DNA of 64,000 nt from Streptomyces griseosporeus (GTDB lineage Bacteria > Actinomycetota > Actinomycetes > Streptomycetales > Streptomycetaceae), in contig NZ_BNBR01000001.1 of assembly GCF_014656055.1 (NCBI RefSeq), positions 1,178,001 to 1,242,000 on the forward strand. The letters run 5' to 3'. This document shows positions 54,148 through 63,237 of the stretch, piece after piece. Under the pieces are notes generated by a model. The model worked only from the letters and a program-made list of their open reading frames with translations. It ran no database searches and was not told where the DNA came from. Position numbers and translations under genes: made by a program. Position 1 is the first letter of the stretch. Every line of letters begins with the position of its first letter.

Positions 54148-55032
54148 TCATGCGCCCTTCCTCAGCTGTTCGGTGATGCGCAGCCCGACCGCGTGGGAGA
54201 GCGGGTGGCCCGCGGGCGCCTCGATGCGCAGCGCCGCCGCGAGGTCGTGGCCGTGCAGGTCCACGACGGACTCGGCGAGGTCGGCCAGGCCGGCCGCCGC
54301 GCTCCTGCCCCGCTGCCGTCCCGCCACCACCGCGGCGAGGGCGATCACGGCGGCCGGCCACCAGCGTGTCGCGAGCACGGCGTAGGGCACCGCCCAGGCC
54401 GTGAGCCGGGTCGCCGCGTCCAGCCGGTCCCGGGCGCCGGTGATCGCCGTCCGGACGGCGTCGGGGACGATGAGCCACAGCCGCGGCCACGCGGCCACCA
54501 GGTCGATGCGGTACTGCTGCCACACACGGCGGTCGGCGGCCGCGACCCGGTCGCCGATCCACGTCGGGCGGCACGGCGGCTCGACGCCGATCCGGGCGCG
54601 GCGGGCCGCCAGCCGGTCGAGGCGGTCCTGGCGGCCGGGGGCCGAGGACGCCGCGCGAGCGGCCTCGAAGGCCTCGTCCGCCGCCTCCCACCGCTGGTGA
54701 CGGCTGTTCACCAGGGGGGCGCCCAGGCGGCCCGGCCACTGTCGCAGCCAGACCGTCTCGACCAGTGCGGCCAGGGCCCGGTTCACCAGACCCGCCGCGG
54801 TCGCGGCGAGGCCGGCGCCCACGACGAGCGCCCCCATCGACGCCGGCCGCCCGTCGAGGCCGGAGGCCTTGCGGTCGAGGGTGTCGACGAGGAACCGCGC
54901 GTCGAGACCGTGCCGGTGGCCGAGCGTGAGCGCCACCACGGTCGTGCCCACGAGCAGGAGGCCGGGCAGTACCACTGCGCTCAGCCATCGGTCCGCGATC
55001 CTGCGGCCCACGTCGACCAGCAACGAGCCCAT
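54148..55032 (-). CDS. Membrane protein of unknown function, CHAT neighbour
   Basis: 294 residues. Two N-terminal hydrophobic segments (WLSAVVLPGLLLVGTTVVAL and MGALVVGAGLAATAAGLV) and one or two further ones (AWAVPYAVLATRWWPAAVIA) predict three to four membrane helices with a basic cytoplasmic middle part (RQDRLDRLAARRARIGVEPP). I know no family for it. It follows the small cysteine-motif gene by 27 bases, same strand, and both face the CHAT protein, so it may be the membrane end of that system. Confidence 0.75.
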   Translation of the reverse strand: MGSLLVDVGRRIADRWLSAVVLPGLLLVGTTVVALTLGHRHGLDARFLVDTLDRKASGLDGRPASMGALVVGAGLAATAAGLVNRALAALVETVWLRQWPGRLGAPLVNSRHQRWEAADEAFEAARAASSAPGRQDRLDRLAARRARIGVEPPCRPTWIGDRVAAADRRVWQQYRIDLVAAWPRLWLIVPDAVRTAITGARDRLDAATRLTAWAVPYAVLATRWWPAAVIALAAVVAGRQRGRSAAAGLADLAESVVDLHGHDLAAALRIEAPAGHPLSHAVGLRITEQLRKGA

Positions 55033-55059
55033 GTTCCGCCCCCGCCCCGGTGGTTCGTG

Positions 55060-55458
55060 TCATCGGCCGGTCACGAGTGGCCGTTCGCCGATGTCGCACA
55101 TCGGCGCGTCGTGCCCGGCCCGCCGCAGGACCGCGCGCGGGCAGACCCCCAGCGGGCAGACGTAGGGCCGGTCCGCCACATGGCCGCCGCCCGTGGCGAC
55201 CGACGGCACGCCACCGGGCGGCTCCTGGCCACCGGCCGTTCTGGTGCCGCCCGCACCGGGAGAACCCGTCCCCGGTCCCGCGGCGTCCGCGTCCAGGCCC
55301 AGGGCGGCGAAGAGCGCGTCGAGGCGGTCGGTGTCGGGCCGTCGCCCCTGCCGTACCACGTCGACCACTTCGTCGAAGACGTCACGCGCGCCCCGCCGCT
55401 CGGCGAGGCGCAGCAGTCCGAAGAAGTCGTCGCACAGATCAGCGAGCACGAGAGCCAT
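55060..55458 (-). CDS. Small protein with C-terminal cysteine motif, CHAT neighbour
   Basis: 132 residues from ATG 55458 (GGGGG site upstream). A helical N-terminus (ALVLADLCDDFFGLLRLAER) leads through a Gly/Pro linker to a C-terminal motif VCPLGVCPRAV then APMCDIGERPL with four closely spaced Cys/His positions, suggesting a zinc knuckle. I recall small proteins with similar Cys-rich ends encoded next to CHAT or caspase-like proteases in actinomycetes, but no function. Divergent from the CHAT gene with 89 bases between starts. Confidence 0.7.
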   Translation of the reverse strand: MALVLADLCDDFFGLLRLAERRGARDVFDEVVDVVRQGRRPDTDRLDALFAALGLDADAAGPGTGSPGAGGTRTAGGQEPPGGVPSVATGGGHVADRPYVCPLGVCPRAVLRRAGHDAPMCDIGERPLVTGR

Positions 55459-55547
55459 GGCGCATCCCCCCATATCCTGGTTTGTTATCCCCAACACCCG
55501 GGCTGCCAACCGCCGTTGGGGGACCCGGGCCAGGGAGGGGGAGGCTC

Positions 55548-58500
55548 GTGGGTATCGGCGCCGACATCCTGACCGGGCTGCGCAGGGCCACGCTGCGTCG
55601 CCGTCTCAGCCGGCGGCTCGACCGCCACCGCGCCACCGGCGATCCGCGGGCCGTCCTCGCGGCTCCGGCCCGGGCGGTGGCAGAACGGCTGGCCGCAGCC
55701 GTCGGGGACCGCGTGGACCTGCCCTCCCTGCGGGCGCTGGCCCGTTTCCACGCTGCGTGCGGGGAGGAACGGGGCCCGGACGACGGGCGGGCCGACCGCT
55801 TGCGGGCACGGGAACTCGCCGACCGCATCAAAAGCGTGGACCCCGATGCCGTACCCGAGTCGGTGATCGCGCTGTCGGGCCGGTCCGAGGCCCTGGAGCC
55901 CCCGGGCGACGACCCCGCACTCGCCCTGCTGGTCCACGCCCTGCGCACCGGTGAGGGCGCACCGGCCGTGGAGGCGGCGCGGCTGCTGCGGCAGGAACTG
56001 CGGTCGAGGCCCGACGACCCGGAGCGCGGCATCACGCTGGCCCTTCTGGGCGGGGCACTCCTGATCGCCTCCGCGACCGGGACGCCCGGAGCCGACGTCG
56101 ACGAGACGGTCGACGTGTTCCGTGCGGCGACGGCCGCGCTCGAGGACGATCCGGACGGCGCCTCCGCCGTGGGCCAACTCGGGTGGGCGCTGGCCCTGAG
56201 GTACCTCGACCGCGGCAGCGCCTCCGACCGCGACGAGGCCGTCGAGGCGCTGCGGGAGTCAAGCGTCCTGGTCGCCGGCGACCCGGCCCAGATGGTCGTC
56301 ACGCTCACCCTGCTCGGCGGGCTGCTGCTGGAGAGGTTCGCCGCCGACGGGCGGCCCTCGGACGAGGCGGAGGCGCTGGACGTCCTGCGCGACGCGGCGG
56401 CGCGGACCGCCGCCGACCCGGCCGGTGTGGGCGAGTTCGCGGGCCTCGCCGTTCCGGCGCACCTGCGTCCCAGCCCGGGCAAGGCTCCCGCGCTCCTCGG
56501 CTCCGCGCTGTACGAGCGCTTCGTGAGCGGCCGCGGTCCGGCGGACCTCGACGAGGCGATCGACGCCCTGCGTACGGCGTTGTCCTTCGACGGGACGACC
56601 TGGCACGGCGGTGCCCCGCAGCCCGGGTCCGGCGCGTCGTCGGCGATCGGGGGCGATTCCCGGCTGCACACCCTGCTGAACCTGGGCTCCGCGCTGATCA
56701 GCCGCTACGACCGCGACGGGACACCGGGGGACGCGGACGAGGGCATCGCTCTGCTGGACGAGGCGGCGCGGAGCCGGCCGTCCGGTGATCCGGACCGCGC
56801 CCTGACGTACGGACGGCTGGGCATCGTCCTGACGCGCGCACTCGGCCATCGGGACGCCGCGGCGGACCTGTCGCGGGGTATCGAGGCGCTGCGGGAGGCC
56901 GTGGCGGCCACCCCGGACACCGACGCCGGGCGCGCGGACCGGCTCGCCGACTTGGGTCAGGCGCTCCTGGACCGGTTCGTCGTCTCGGGCGCGTACGACC
57001 CGGACGAGACCATCGAGACGCTCCGCGCGGCCGTGGCCGCGACCGGGGAAGGGCACCCGGACCGGTCCCGGAGGCTGACGTCCCTCGGCACGGGCCTGTG
57101 GACGCGGTTCCAGCGCGTCGGCGGGCTGGCCGATCTCGACGAGGCGATAGGGCTGGGGCGCCGCGCCGTGGCCGCGGCCGCCCCGGGTTCGTTCGACGAG
57201 CGCGCTTCGCGGCTCATGCTGGCGGCCTGGCTGCACGGCCGGTTCCGCCGTACGCGTCAGGACGTGGATCTCGAGGAGGCGCTGGAGGCCATCCGGCGGG
57301 CCGTCGCGCTCACCGGGGACGACCCCGAGACCCGAGGGGTCGCCCTGGCCACGCTCGGCACCCTCCTGCAGTCCCGCTTCCAGCACCGTGGCGCGCCCGA
57401 GGACCTGCGGGCGGCCGTCGAGGCCCTCCGCGCCGGCGTCGAGCTGCGGCCCGCGGACCATCCCCGCGGACGCGCGCTCGCGCGGGCCAACCTCGCCAAC
57501 GCCCTGCGTCTCGCCTTCGACCAGGGCGGCCCGCTGAGCGACATCGACGAGGCCGTCGACGCCCTGCGCGGCAAGCTGCCGTTCGACGCCGACGTCGTCA
57601 ACCTGGCCGCCACCACCTGCGCGCTGGGCGAGGCACTGGCGAGCCGGTACCGGCGCACCCGGGAGGAGGCCACCCGGCGGGAGGCCCTCGGCTGCCTGCT
57701 GGAGGTCGCCGACATGGTGGCCGCACCGGCTCACCTGCGTCTGCAGGCGGCCAAGGCGTGGACGGCCCTCGCCGCGGACGTGGAGGACTGGCCCGACGCC
57801 GTCGCGGGCGCCTCCCGCGCGACCGAACTGCTCGCCCTGCTGGCCTGGCGGGGGCTGCCCCGCCGGGACCAGGAGCGGCTGCTGTTCGACCACGAGGGGC
57901 TGGCGGGGGACGCCGCCGCCTACGCGCTCCTCGCGGGCGACAGCGGGCGTGCCCTGGAGATGCTGGAACACGGTCGCGGTGTGCTGCTCGGCCAGGCCCT
58001 CGACACCCGCACGGACATCGGCGGGCTGCGGTCCCGCCGGCCGGACCTCGCGCGCCGCCTGGAGGAGATACGCGACGCCGTGGACTCGGGCGGGTCCGGC
58101 GACCTCGTCCCCGGACAGCCGCCGGCCGACGCGCGGCCGGCCACGGGCGCCGACTACGAGCGGCGTCTGCTGCTGGCGCGGGAGTGGGACGGCCTGGTGG
58201 AGCGGATCCGCCGGCTCGACGGCTCCCTCGCCGGCTTCCTGCGGCGTCCCGACGCGTCCCGGCTGCGCGGGGTCGCCGCCGAGGGCCCGGTCGTCGTCCT
58301 CAACGTCTGCGACCTGCGCAGCGACGCACTGGTCCTGACGGCCGGCCGGCTGCTGACCGTGCCGCTTCCGGACGTCACACCGCAGCGGGTGGCCGAGTAC
58401 GTCGTCGACTTCTACCTGGCCCTGCAGGACCCGGCGAAGCCGAGCGCCCGCGCGGCCCTGGAGGACACCCTCGCCTGGCTGTGGGACGCCGCCGCGGAAC

Positions 58501-59288
58501 CCGTGCTGGACGCCCTCGGCCTGAGTGCGGTGCCCCCGGACGGGACACCGCCCCGGTTGTGGTGGGTGCCGACGGGACTGCTCACGCTGCTGCCCCTGCA
58601 CGCCGCCGGACGGGCGGACGACGGAGTGCTCGACCGTGTCGTGTCCTCCTACGCGCCCACCGTCGGTGCCCTCGCGCACGCCCGGAACGCCGTGCGGGCG
58701 CCCGGGGCCACGCGGGTGACGGTGGTCGCCCTGCCCGGCGACGGCCTGCCCAACGCCCGGCGCGAGAGCGAGGACATCGCGCGTCTCTTCCCCGGTGTGC
58801 GGCAGCTGGTGGACGGCGGGGCGACCCGGGACGCCGTCCTGCGCGCCCTGCCGGCCAGTCACGTGGTCCACTTCGCCTGCCACGGCGCCCAGGACCTGGA
58901 GGACCCCTCCCGCGGGCATCTGCGCCTGCACGACGGGATTCTCGACGTCCTGGAGCTGAGCCGCCTCCGGCTGGGTACCGCGGAACTCGCCTACCTGTCC
59001 GCCTGCCAGTCCGCGACGGGCGGTGTCGCCCTGGCCGACGAGGCCGTCCATCTCGCGAGCGCGTTCCAACTCGCCGGATACCGCCAGGTGATCGGCACCC
59101 TGTGGCCCATCGAGGACGCCGCCGCGGCGGACATCGCCCGGGACGTGTACACGCGCCTGCGACGGGAGGACGGCGCCCCCGCCACGGACGAGGCGGCGGC
59201 GGCACTGCACACCGCCGTCCGCCGGGCACGCGCCGCGCATCCGCGCGAACCGCACCTGTGGGCCTCCCACATCCATCTCGGACCCTAG
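55548..59288 (+). CDS. CHAT-domain protease with TPR-like repeats
   Basis: 1246 residues from GTG 55548 (GGGAGGGGGAGG upstream). Residues 100-850 form TPR-like helical pairs, each with a phrase such as DLDEAIDALRTALSFDG or DPDETIETLRAAVAATGE. The C-terminal CHAT (caspase-like) domain has the catalytic His1112 in VVHFACHGAQD and Cys1153 in AYLSACQSATGG, ending WASHIHLGP. CHAT proteins are cysteine proteases fused to sensor repeats and linked to prokaryotic conflict or programmed death systems. The paired divergent genes may supply the substrate or membrane effector. Confidence 0.9.
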   Translation: MGIGADILTGLRRATLRRRLSRRLDRHRATGDPRAVLAAPARAVAERLAAAVGDRVDLPSLRALARFHAACGEERGPDDGRADRLRARELADRIKSVDPDAVPESVIALSGRSEALEPPGDDPALALLVHALRTGEGAPAVEAARLLRQELRSRPDDPERGITLALLGGALLIASATGTPGADVDETVDVFRAATAALEDDPDGASAVGQLGWALALRYLDRGSASDRDEAVEALRESSVLVAGDPAQMVVTLTLLGGLLLERFAADGRPSDEAEALDVLRDAAARTAADPAGVGEFAGLAVPAHLRPSPGKAPALLGSALYERFVSGRGPADLDEAIDALRTALSFDGTTWHGGAPQPGSGASSAIGGDSRLHTLLNLGSALISRYDRDGTPGDADEGIALLDEAARSRPSGDPDRALTYGRLGIVLTRALGHRDAAADLSRGIEALREAVAATPDTDAGRADRLADLGQALLDRFVVSGAYDPDETIETLRAAVAATGEGHPDRSRRLTSLGTGLWTRFQRVGGLADLDEAIGLGRRAVAAAAPGSFDERASRLMLAAWLHGRFRRTRQDVDLEEALEAIRRAVALTGDDPETRGVALATLGTLLQSRFQHRGAPEDLRAAVEALRAGVELRPADHPRGRALARANLANALRLAFDQGGPLSDIDEAVDALRGKLPFDADVVNLAATTCALGEALASRYRRTREEATRREALGCLLEVADMVAAPAHLRLQAAKAWTALAADVEDWPDAVAGASRATELLALLAWRGLPRRDQERLLFDHEGLAGDAAAYALLAGDSGRALEMLEHGRGVLLGQALDTRTDIGGLRSRRPDLARRLEEIRDAVDSGGSGDLVPGQPPADARPATGADYERRLLLAREWDGLVERIRRLDGSLAGFLRRPDASRLRGVAAEGPVVVLNVCDLRSDALVLTAGRLLTVPLPDVTPQRVAEYVVDFYLALQDPAKPSARAALEDTLAWLWDAAAEPVLDALGLSAVPPDGTPPRLWWVPTGLLTLLPLHAAGRADDGVLDRVVSSYAPTVGALAHARNAVRAPGATRVTVVALPGDGLPNARRESEDIARLFPGVRQLVDGGATRDAVLRALPASHVVHFACHGAQDLEDPSRGHLRLHDGILDVLELSRLRLGTAELAYLSACQSATGGVALADEAVHLASAFQLAGYRQVIGTLWPIEDAAAADIARDVYTRLRREDGAPATDEAAAALHTAVRRARAAHPREPHLWASHIHLGP

Positions 59289-59364
59289 TCTGGCGCCCTG
59301 CACCAGGGGGCCGGGCGCGGGGGCCTCTCATCCGGCTTTCAGCGAGGGCTCATACCGTAGGCCC

Positions 59365-60474
59365 ATGACGCAGGTGACTCCCCCCGGGTGGTACCCCGAC
59401 CCCGGGCAGACAGATGACGGTCCCGCCGGCGAGCGCTGGTGGGACGGCACGGCGTGGACGGAGCGGACGCGCCCCGCGGGGCCGGCCGCCGCGTGGGGTC
59501 CGCCCGGGCAGCCGCCCGCGCCCGCCGGGGCGGACCCGGCGGCGCCGACGCAGACGGCGTTCCCGGCGTACCCGGGCGCCTCGACTCCGCCCGGCGCGCC
59601 CGGGTACGGCGCACAGCCCGGGCAGGGAAACCCGTTCGGGTACGGCCCGCAGTCGGGGTACGGCGCGCAGCCCTACCCGGTGCACCCGGGCTACCCGGGC
59701 GTGCCGCCGGCGCCGGGCGGGCGGCGCGGGGTGCGGACCGGGATAGCCGTGGCCGCCGCGGTCGCGGTGCTCGCCTGCATCGGGGTCGGGGTGTGGGCGC
59801 TGGCCAAGGACGACGGCGGTGGCGGCCGGGACGAGGCCCGGCAGGGACAGCCCACGCCCGGCGGGCCGGACGGCGGCGGTCCCGGCGGCCCGGGCGGCGG
59901 CGGGTCCTCGCCCTCGCCGCGGCAGTCCGAGGCGCCGCGGATCGAGAGCGGGGCGGTGACGGACCGGGTCAGCGGCATCAGCCTGCCGATCCCGAAGGGC
60001 TGGTACGGCCAGGAGAGCGCGGCCGGCGCCGCGGTGACCGACAACGACAGCTACAAGTGCCCCGGGGACACCAGCAAGACCTGCACCAAGGGCGGCGCGT
60101 ACTCGGCGCCCGCGTTCGCGCTGGGCACCCGCGGCAGCACGGCAGAGGAGGTCGCCAAGGCGGACATCGCGGACAACGCCGAGGAGTCCTACGGCGGCGC
60201 CACCTACGGCAGCATCACCTCGCACCAGCAGCTCGCCGCGAAGGCCGTCACCGTGGCCGGGCAGAAGGGCTATCTGGTCCGCTGGAAGGCGGTCACCAGC
60301 AAGGGCGCCGACGGCGTGGTCGAGTCGCTGGCGTTCCCCTCCCCGGCCGACTCCCGGCAGATCGTGGTGGTCCGCTTCGGCGTCGACGCCGACCAGGACG
60401 TGTCCGTCATCGACGAGATCACCCGGGGCATCCAGGCCGCGTCGACCGGCGGCGGCAACGGGCAGGAGGTGTAA
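59365..60474 (+). CDS. DUF2510 membrane-anchored protein
   Basis: 369 residues. DUF2510 at the start (PPGWYPDPGQTDDGPAGERW with WDGTAWT) is a WW-like segment common in actinomycete envelope proteins. A Pro/Gly/Tyr-rich stretch (about 45-115) precedes one membrane helix, GIAVAAAVAVLACIGVGVW, a Gly/Pro linker and an extracellular domain (SGISLPIPKGWYGQESAAGA and onward) with two Cys (YKCPGD, KTCTKG). Function unknown, probably envelope-associated. It is followed by a strong hairpin. Confidence 0.82.
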   Translation: MTQVTPPGWYPDPGQTDDGPAGERWWDGTAWTERTRPAGPAAAWGPPGQPPAPAGADPAAPTQTAFPAYPGASTPPGAPGYGAQPGQGNPFGYGPQSGYGAQPYPVHPGYPGVPPAPGGRRGVRTGIAVAAAVAVLACIGVGVWALAKDDGGGGRDEARQGQPTPGGPDGGGPGGPGGGGSSPSPRQSEAPRIESGAVTDRVSGISLPIPKGWYGQESAAGAAVTDNDSYKCPGDTSKTCTKGGAYSAPAFALGTRGSTAEEVAKADIADNAEESYGGATYGSITSHQQLAAKAVTVAGQKGYLVRWKAVTSKGADGVVESLAFPSPADSRQIVVVRFGVDADQDVSVIDEITRGIQAASTGGGNGQEV

Positions 60475-60500
60475 GGGCCGTCCAGCCCGTGAGAGCGATC

Positions 60501-60545
60501 GGCCGGGCGGGGTCCCTCTCCGCTCAAGAGGGACCCCACCCGGCC
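60501..60545. terminator. Strong bidirectional terminator
   Basis: A perfect 11-bp stem, GGGGTCCCTCT (60509-60519) with AGAGGGACCCC (60527-60537), loop 7 bases. GGCCGGGC and ACCCGGCC extend it by seven more pairs with one mismatch. It lies between the convergent DUF2510 and TetR genes. Confidence 0.8.
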
Positions 60546-60647
60546 GGGGGGTGCGCGCCGCCCCCGTCCCCACGGTGCGGCGCGGTCAGACCACCGTCCA
60601 GTCATCCCGTGGACGGCGGCCTGGGTCTCAGGGCCTGTTGACGGTCC

Positions 60648-61262
60648 CTAGGTCAGGCCGAGTGCCGGCAGCACGGCGACCTCCGTGAAGCGGACCAGGT
60701 AGTCCTGGTCGGCGTACTGACCCTCCAGGATCGGCCGGACGCGCAGCAGGCCGAACAGCTGCGCGGGCACGAACTCCAGCGCCGGATGGCCGGCCGCGAC
60801 CTCGCCCCGCTCGACCCCGCGGCGCAGGATCTCCTTGAGCGCGGCGACCTCGGGCTCGACGAGCGCCTCGCGCAGCGCGCCCGCCAGCTCGGCGTCCTGG
60901 GTGACGGCGTGGCCGAGCGCCTGGAGCAGCTTGGTGTCCTTCACCGCCCAGTCCCCCGCGGCGCGGGCGGCCTCGCGCAGATCGTCGGCGAGCGAGCCGG
61001 TGTCGATCCCGGTCAGCCGCGAGGTGCGGCGCGAGCGCAGGGCGGCCACCACGAACTGCGGTTTAGTCTTCCACTGCCGGTAGAGGGTGGACTTGCTGCA
61101 GCGGGTGCTGGCGGCGATGCCCTCCATGGTCACGGCGTCGTACCCGCACTCGCGGATCTGGTCGAGGACAGCGTCGAAGAACTCCTGCTCACGCTCGGGC
61201 GTGAGCTTGGAGCGGCGCGATGCGGCGGTCGTCTCCGGCCCGTCCGCGGCCTGCGACGTCAT
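60648..61262 (-). CDS. TetR family transcriptional regulator
   Basis: 204 residues from ATG 61262 (GAGGAGAG upstream). N-terminal HTH: FFDAVLDQIRECGYDAVTME then GIAASTRCSKSTLYRQWKTK. The C-terminal ligand domain carries a TetR_C-like part (AREAARAAGDWAV and later ALEFVPAQLFGLLRVRPILE). It is divergent from the Aur1-like phosphatase and DMT transporter genes; the large palindrome between them is its likely operator, so it probably represses both itself and the transport pair. Confidence 0.88.
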   Translation of the reverse strand: MTSQAADGPETTAASRRSKLTPEREQEFFDAVLDQIRECGYDAVTMEGIAASTRCSKSTLYRQWKTKPQFVVAALRSRRTSRLTGIDTGSLADDLREAARAAGDWAVKDTKLLQALGHAVTQDAELAGALREALVEPEVAALKEILRRGVERGEVAAGHPALEFVPAQLFGLLRVRPILEGQYADQDYLVRFTEVAVLPALGLT

Positions 61263-61298
61263 CGGTGTCTCTCCTCGGATCCATGGTGTGCCGAACGT

Positions 61299-61370
61299 CA
61301 TCGATACGCCAGTGTACCGGTACCCGCGCGTATCGGTACACTGGCGTATCGGTACGACGTCGTATCGATG
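61299..61370. promoter_or_regulatory. Large nested palindromic operator
   Basis: Arms of 22 bp at 61302-61323 and 61330-61351 are inverted with one mismatch and a 6-bp spacer. CATCGATACG (61299-61308) and CGTATCGATG (61361-61370) form an exact outer inverted repeat, and TACGACGTCGTA (61353-61364) is a further perfect 12-bp palindrome. CGATACG and GTATCG sequences thus occur at least four times in 72 bases. It lies between the TetR and the phosphatase gene starts. Confidence 0.75.
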
Positions 61371-61431
61371 CCGTGTTCAGCCACACGGCAACGCACCACC
61401 CACGCACCACCGTCAGCGAAGGGGCCGGGGG

Positions 61432-62232
61432 ATGAATGCCCGCACCGAGCCTGAAGAAGAAGCGGAGTCCGACGCGATAGCGCGGCCCCCGCTCGTCCGT
61501 GAGCTCCTGCTCGTCGCAGGTCTCTTCCTCGTCTACAAGTTCGGCCGGCAACTGGCCACGGGCCACACCGGCGAGGCCTTCCACAACGCGCACCGCGTGT
61601 GGGACCTCGAACGAGCGGTCCGGCTGCCCGGCGAGGGCTCGGTGCAGTCGCTGCTGCTGCACGGCGACACCCTGGTGCACCTCGCGAACACCTACTACGC
61701 GACGGTCCACTTCCCCGTCACCGCGGCGTTCCTGGTCTGGCTGTACCTGCGGCGCCCCGCCCACTACGTGTGGGCCCGCCGGGTGCTGGCGGCCGTCACC
61801 GCCGCCGCCCTGGCGCTGCACCTGGCGTTCCCGCTGGCGCCGCCGCGGATGCTCGCGGCCACCGGCCTGGTCGACACCGCGGCCGTGTACGGCCCGTCGG
61901 TGTACGGGCCGCCGCGGACCGACCACCTCTCGAACCAGTTCGCGGCGATGCCGTCGCTGCACTTCGGCTGGGCCCTGATGGTCGCCGTCGGTCTCATCGC
62001 GGCGACCCGCTCCCGGTGGCGGTGGCTGTGGCTGCTGCACCCGGCCCTCACCCTGTTGGTCATCGTCGGTACGGCCAACCACTACTGGCTGGACGCGCTC
62101 GTGGCCACCGCCCTGCTCGGCGCGACCCTCGCGGTGATCCACCTTCCGCGCCGCACCGCCACGACGGCGGGCCGCGCACGCGACGACCTCGCCCCGGCCC
62201 CGGAGCGCGAACTCGTGGGGGCGCACCGATGA
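61432..62232 (+). CDS. PAP2/Aur1-like phosphatase or phosphotransferase
   Basis: 266 residues with about six membrane helices. The PAP2 motifs appear as MPSLHFGWALMVAVG (catalytic His region) and NHYWLDALVATALLG (second His and Asp), the inositolphosphotransferase Aur1/Ipt1 pattern. It may dephosphorylate or transfer lipid-linked phosphate at the outer membrane face. ATG 61432 follows GGGGCCGGGG. It ends in a 4-base overlap (ATGA) with the DMT transporter gene, so both are one operon under the divergent TetR. Confidence 0.85.
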   Translation: MNARTEPEEEAESDAIARPPLVRELLLVAGLFLVYKFGRQLATGHTGEAFHNAHRVWDLERAVRLPGEGSVQSLLLHGDTLVHLANTYYATVHFPVTAAFLVWLYLRRPAHYVWARRVLAAVTAAALALHLAFPLAPPRMLAATGLVDTAAVYGPSVYGPPRTDHLSNQFAAMPSLHFGWALMVAVGLIAATRSRWRWLWLLHPALTLLVIVGTANHYWLDALVATALLGATLAVIHLPRRTATTAGRARDDLAPAPERELVGAHR

Positions 62233-63191
62233 GCGCCGCCCTGACCGCCGTCGTCCTGTCCCTGTTCTCCGCGGTCGCCTACGCGGCCGCCGCCGTGGCC
62301 CAGGAGCGGCTCGCCGCCCGGTCCGCCGGCACCGGCCTGCTGCGGCTGCTGGGCAGCGGCGCGTGGTGGGGGTCGGTGACGCTGAACGCCGCCGCGGCGC
62401 TGCTGCACGTCGTGGCGCTGAAGTACGGCCCGCTCACCGTGGTGCAGCCGCTGGGCGCGCTGACGCTGGTCGCGGCGGTGCCGATGGGCGCGCGGCTGGC
62501 CGGGCGGCGGGTCGGCGCGCTGGAGTGGCGCGGCACCGGCTTCACCCTGCTGGGCCTCGGCGCGATCCTCGTCACGGCGTCGGGTCCGGCGCCGGACGAC
62601 GTGCTGAGCGTGCCGGAGGCGCTGGCGGTGGCGGGTGCGACGGCCGCCCTGATCGGCACGCTGTCCTGGGGCGCCCGGCCGGGCCTGCGGCACGCCACCG
62701 CCTCCGGGGTCGCCTCCGGGGTGGCCTCGGCGCTCACCCAGACCGTGACGGTGGCGGCGACGGACCGCTCGGGTCCGCTGCTGAGCATGCAGGTGGTCGG
62801 GGTGGCGCTGCTGGTCGCGGCGTTCGCCACGGGCGGCCTGCTGCTGTCGCAGACCGCCTACCGGGGCGGGCTCGGCGCCCCGCTCGCGGTGGTGACCCTG
62901 GCCAACCCGGTGGCCGCGGCCGTGATCGGCGTGGCCCTGCTGGGCGAGCGGCTGCAGGGCGGGGCGCTGGGCGCGCTGCTGGCACTGGCGGGCGCGGGGC
63001 TCGCCGCCTGGGGCGTCGTCCTGCTGACCCGGGCGAACGCGCCCGCCGCCCCGGTGGGCGAGGAGCGGGACGATACGGCCGAGGAGGCGCACCCCGTGGC
63101 CGCGGTGCTCGCGCTGGACCCGGCGGGGGCGTCGGCGGAACCCGCGCTGGTGCCCCGCCCGGCGGACCCGGGACGCCTCACGCCCCTGTGA
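62229..63191 (+). CDS. DMT/EamA-family membrane transporter
   Basis: 320 residues, ten hydrophobic segments in two repeated halves, for instance ALTAVVLSLFSAVAYAAAAV and the GPLTVVQPLGALTLVAAVPM region typical of magnesium/metabolite DMT proteins. Residues 285-320 form a hydrophilic tail. Substrate unknown; coupling to the phosphatase suggests export or uptake linked to lipid or phosphate metabolism. No membrane cleavage signal. Confidence 0.83.
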   Translation: MSAALTAVVLSLFSAVAYAAAAVAQERLAARSAGTGLLRLLGSGAWWGSVTLNAAAALLHVVALKYGPLTVVQPLGALTLVAAVPMGARLAGRRVGALEWRGTGFTLLGLGAILVTASGPAPDDVLSVPEALAVAGATAALIGTLSWGARPGLRHATASGVASGVASALTQTVTVAATDRSGPLLSMQVVGVALLVAAFATGGLLLSQTAYRGGLGAPLAVVTLANPVAAAVIGVALLGERLQGGALGALLALAGAGLAAWGVVLLTRANAPAAPVGEERDDTAEEAHPVAAVLALDPAGASAEPALVPRPADPGRLTPL

Positions 63192-63237
63192 ACGACAGGC
63201 CCCGGCCGGGGCGGCGGGCGGCCGGGGCGGCGGCCGG

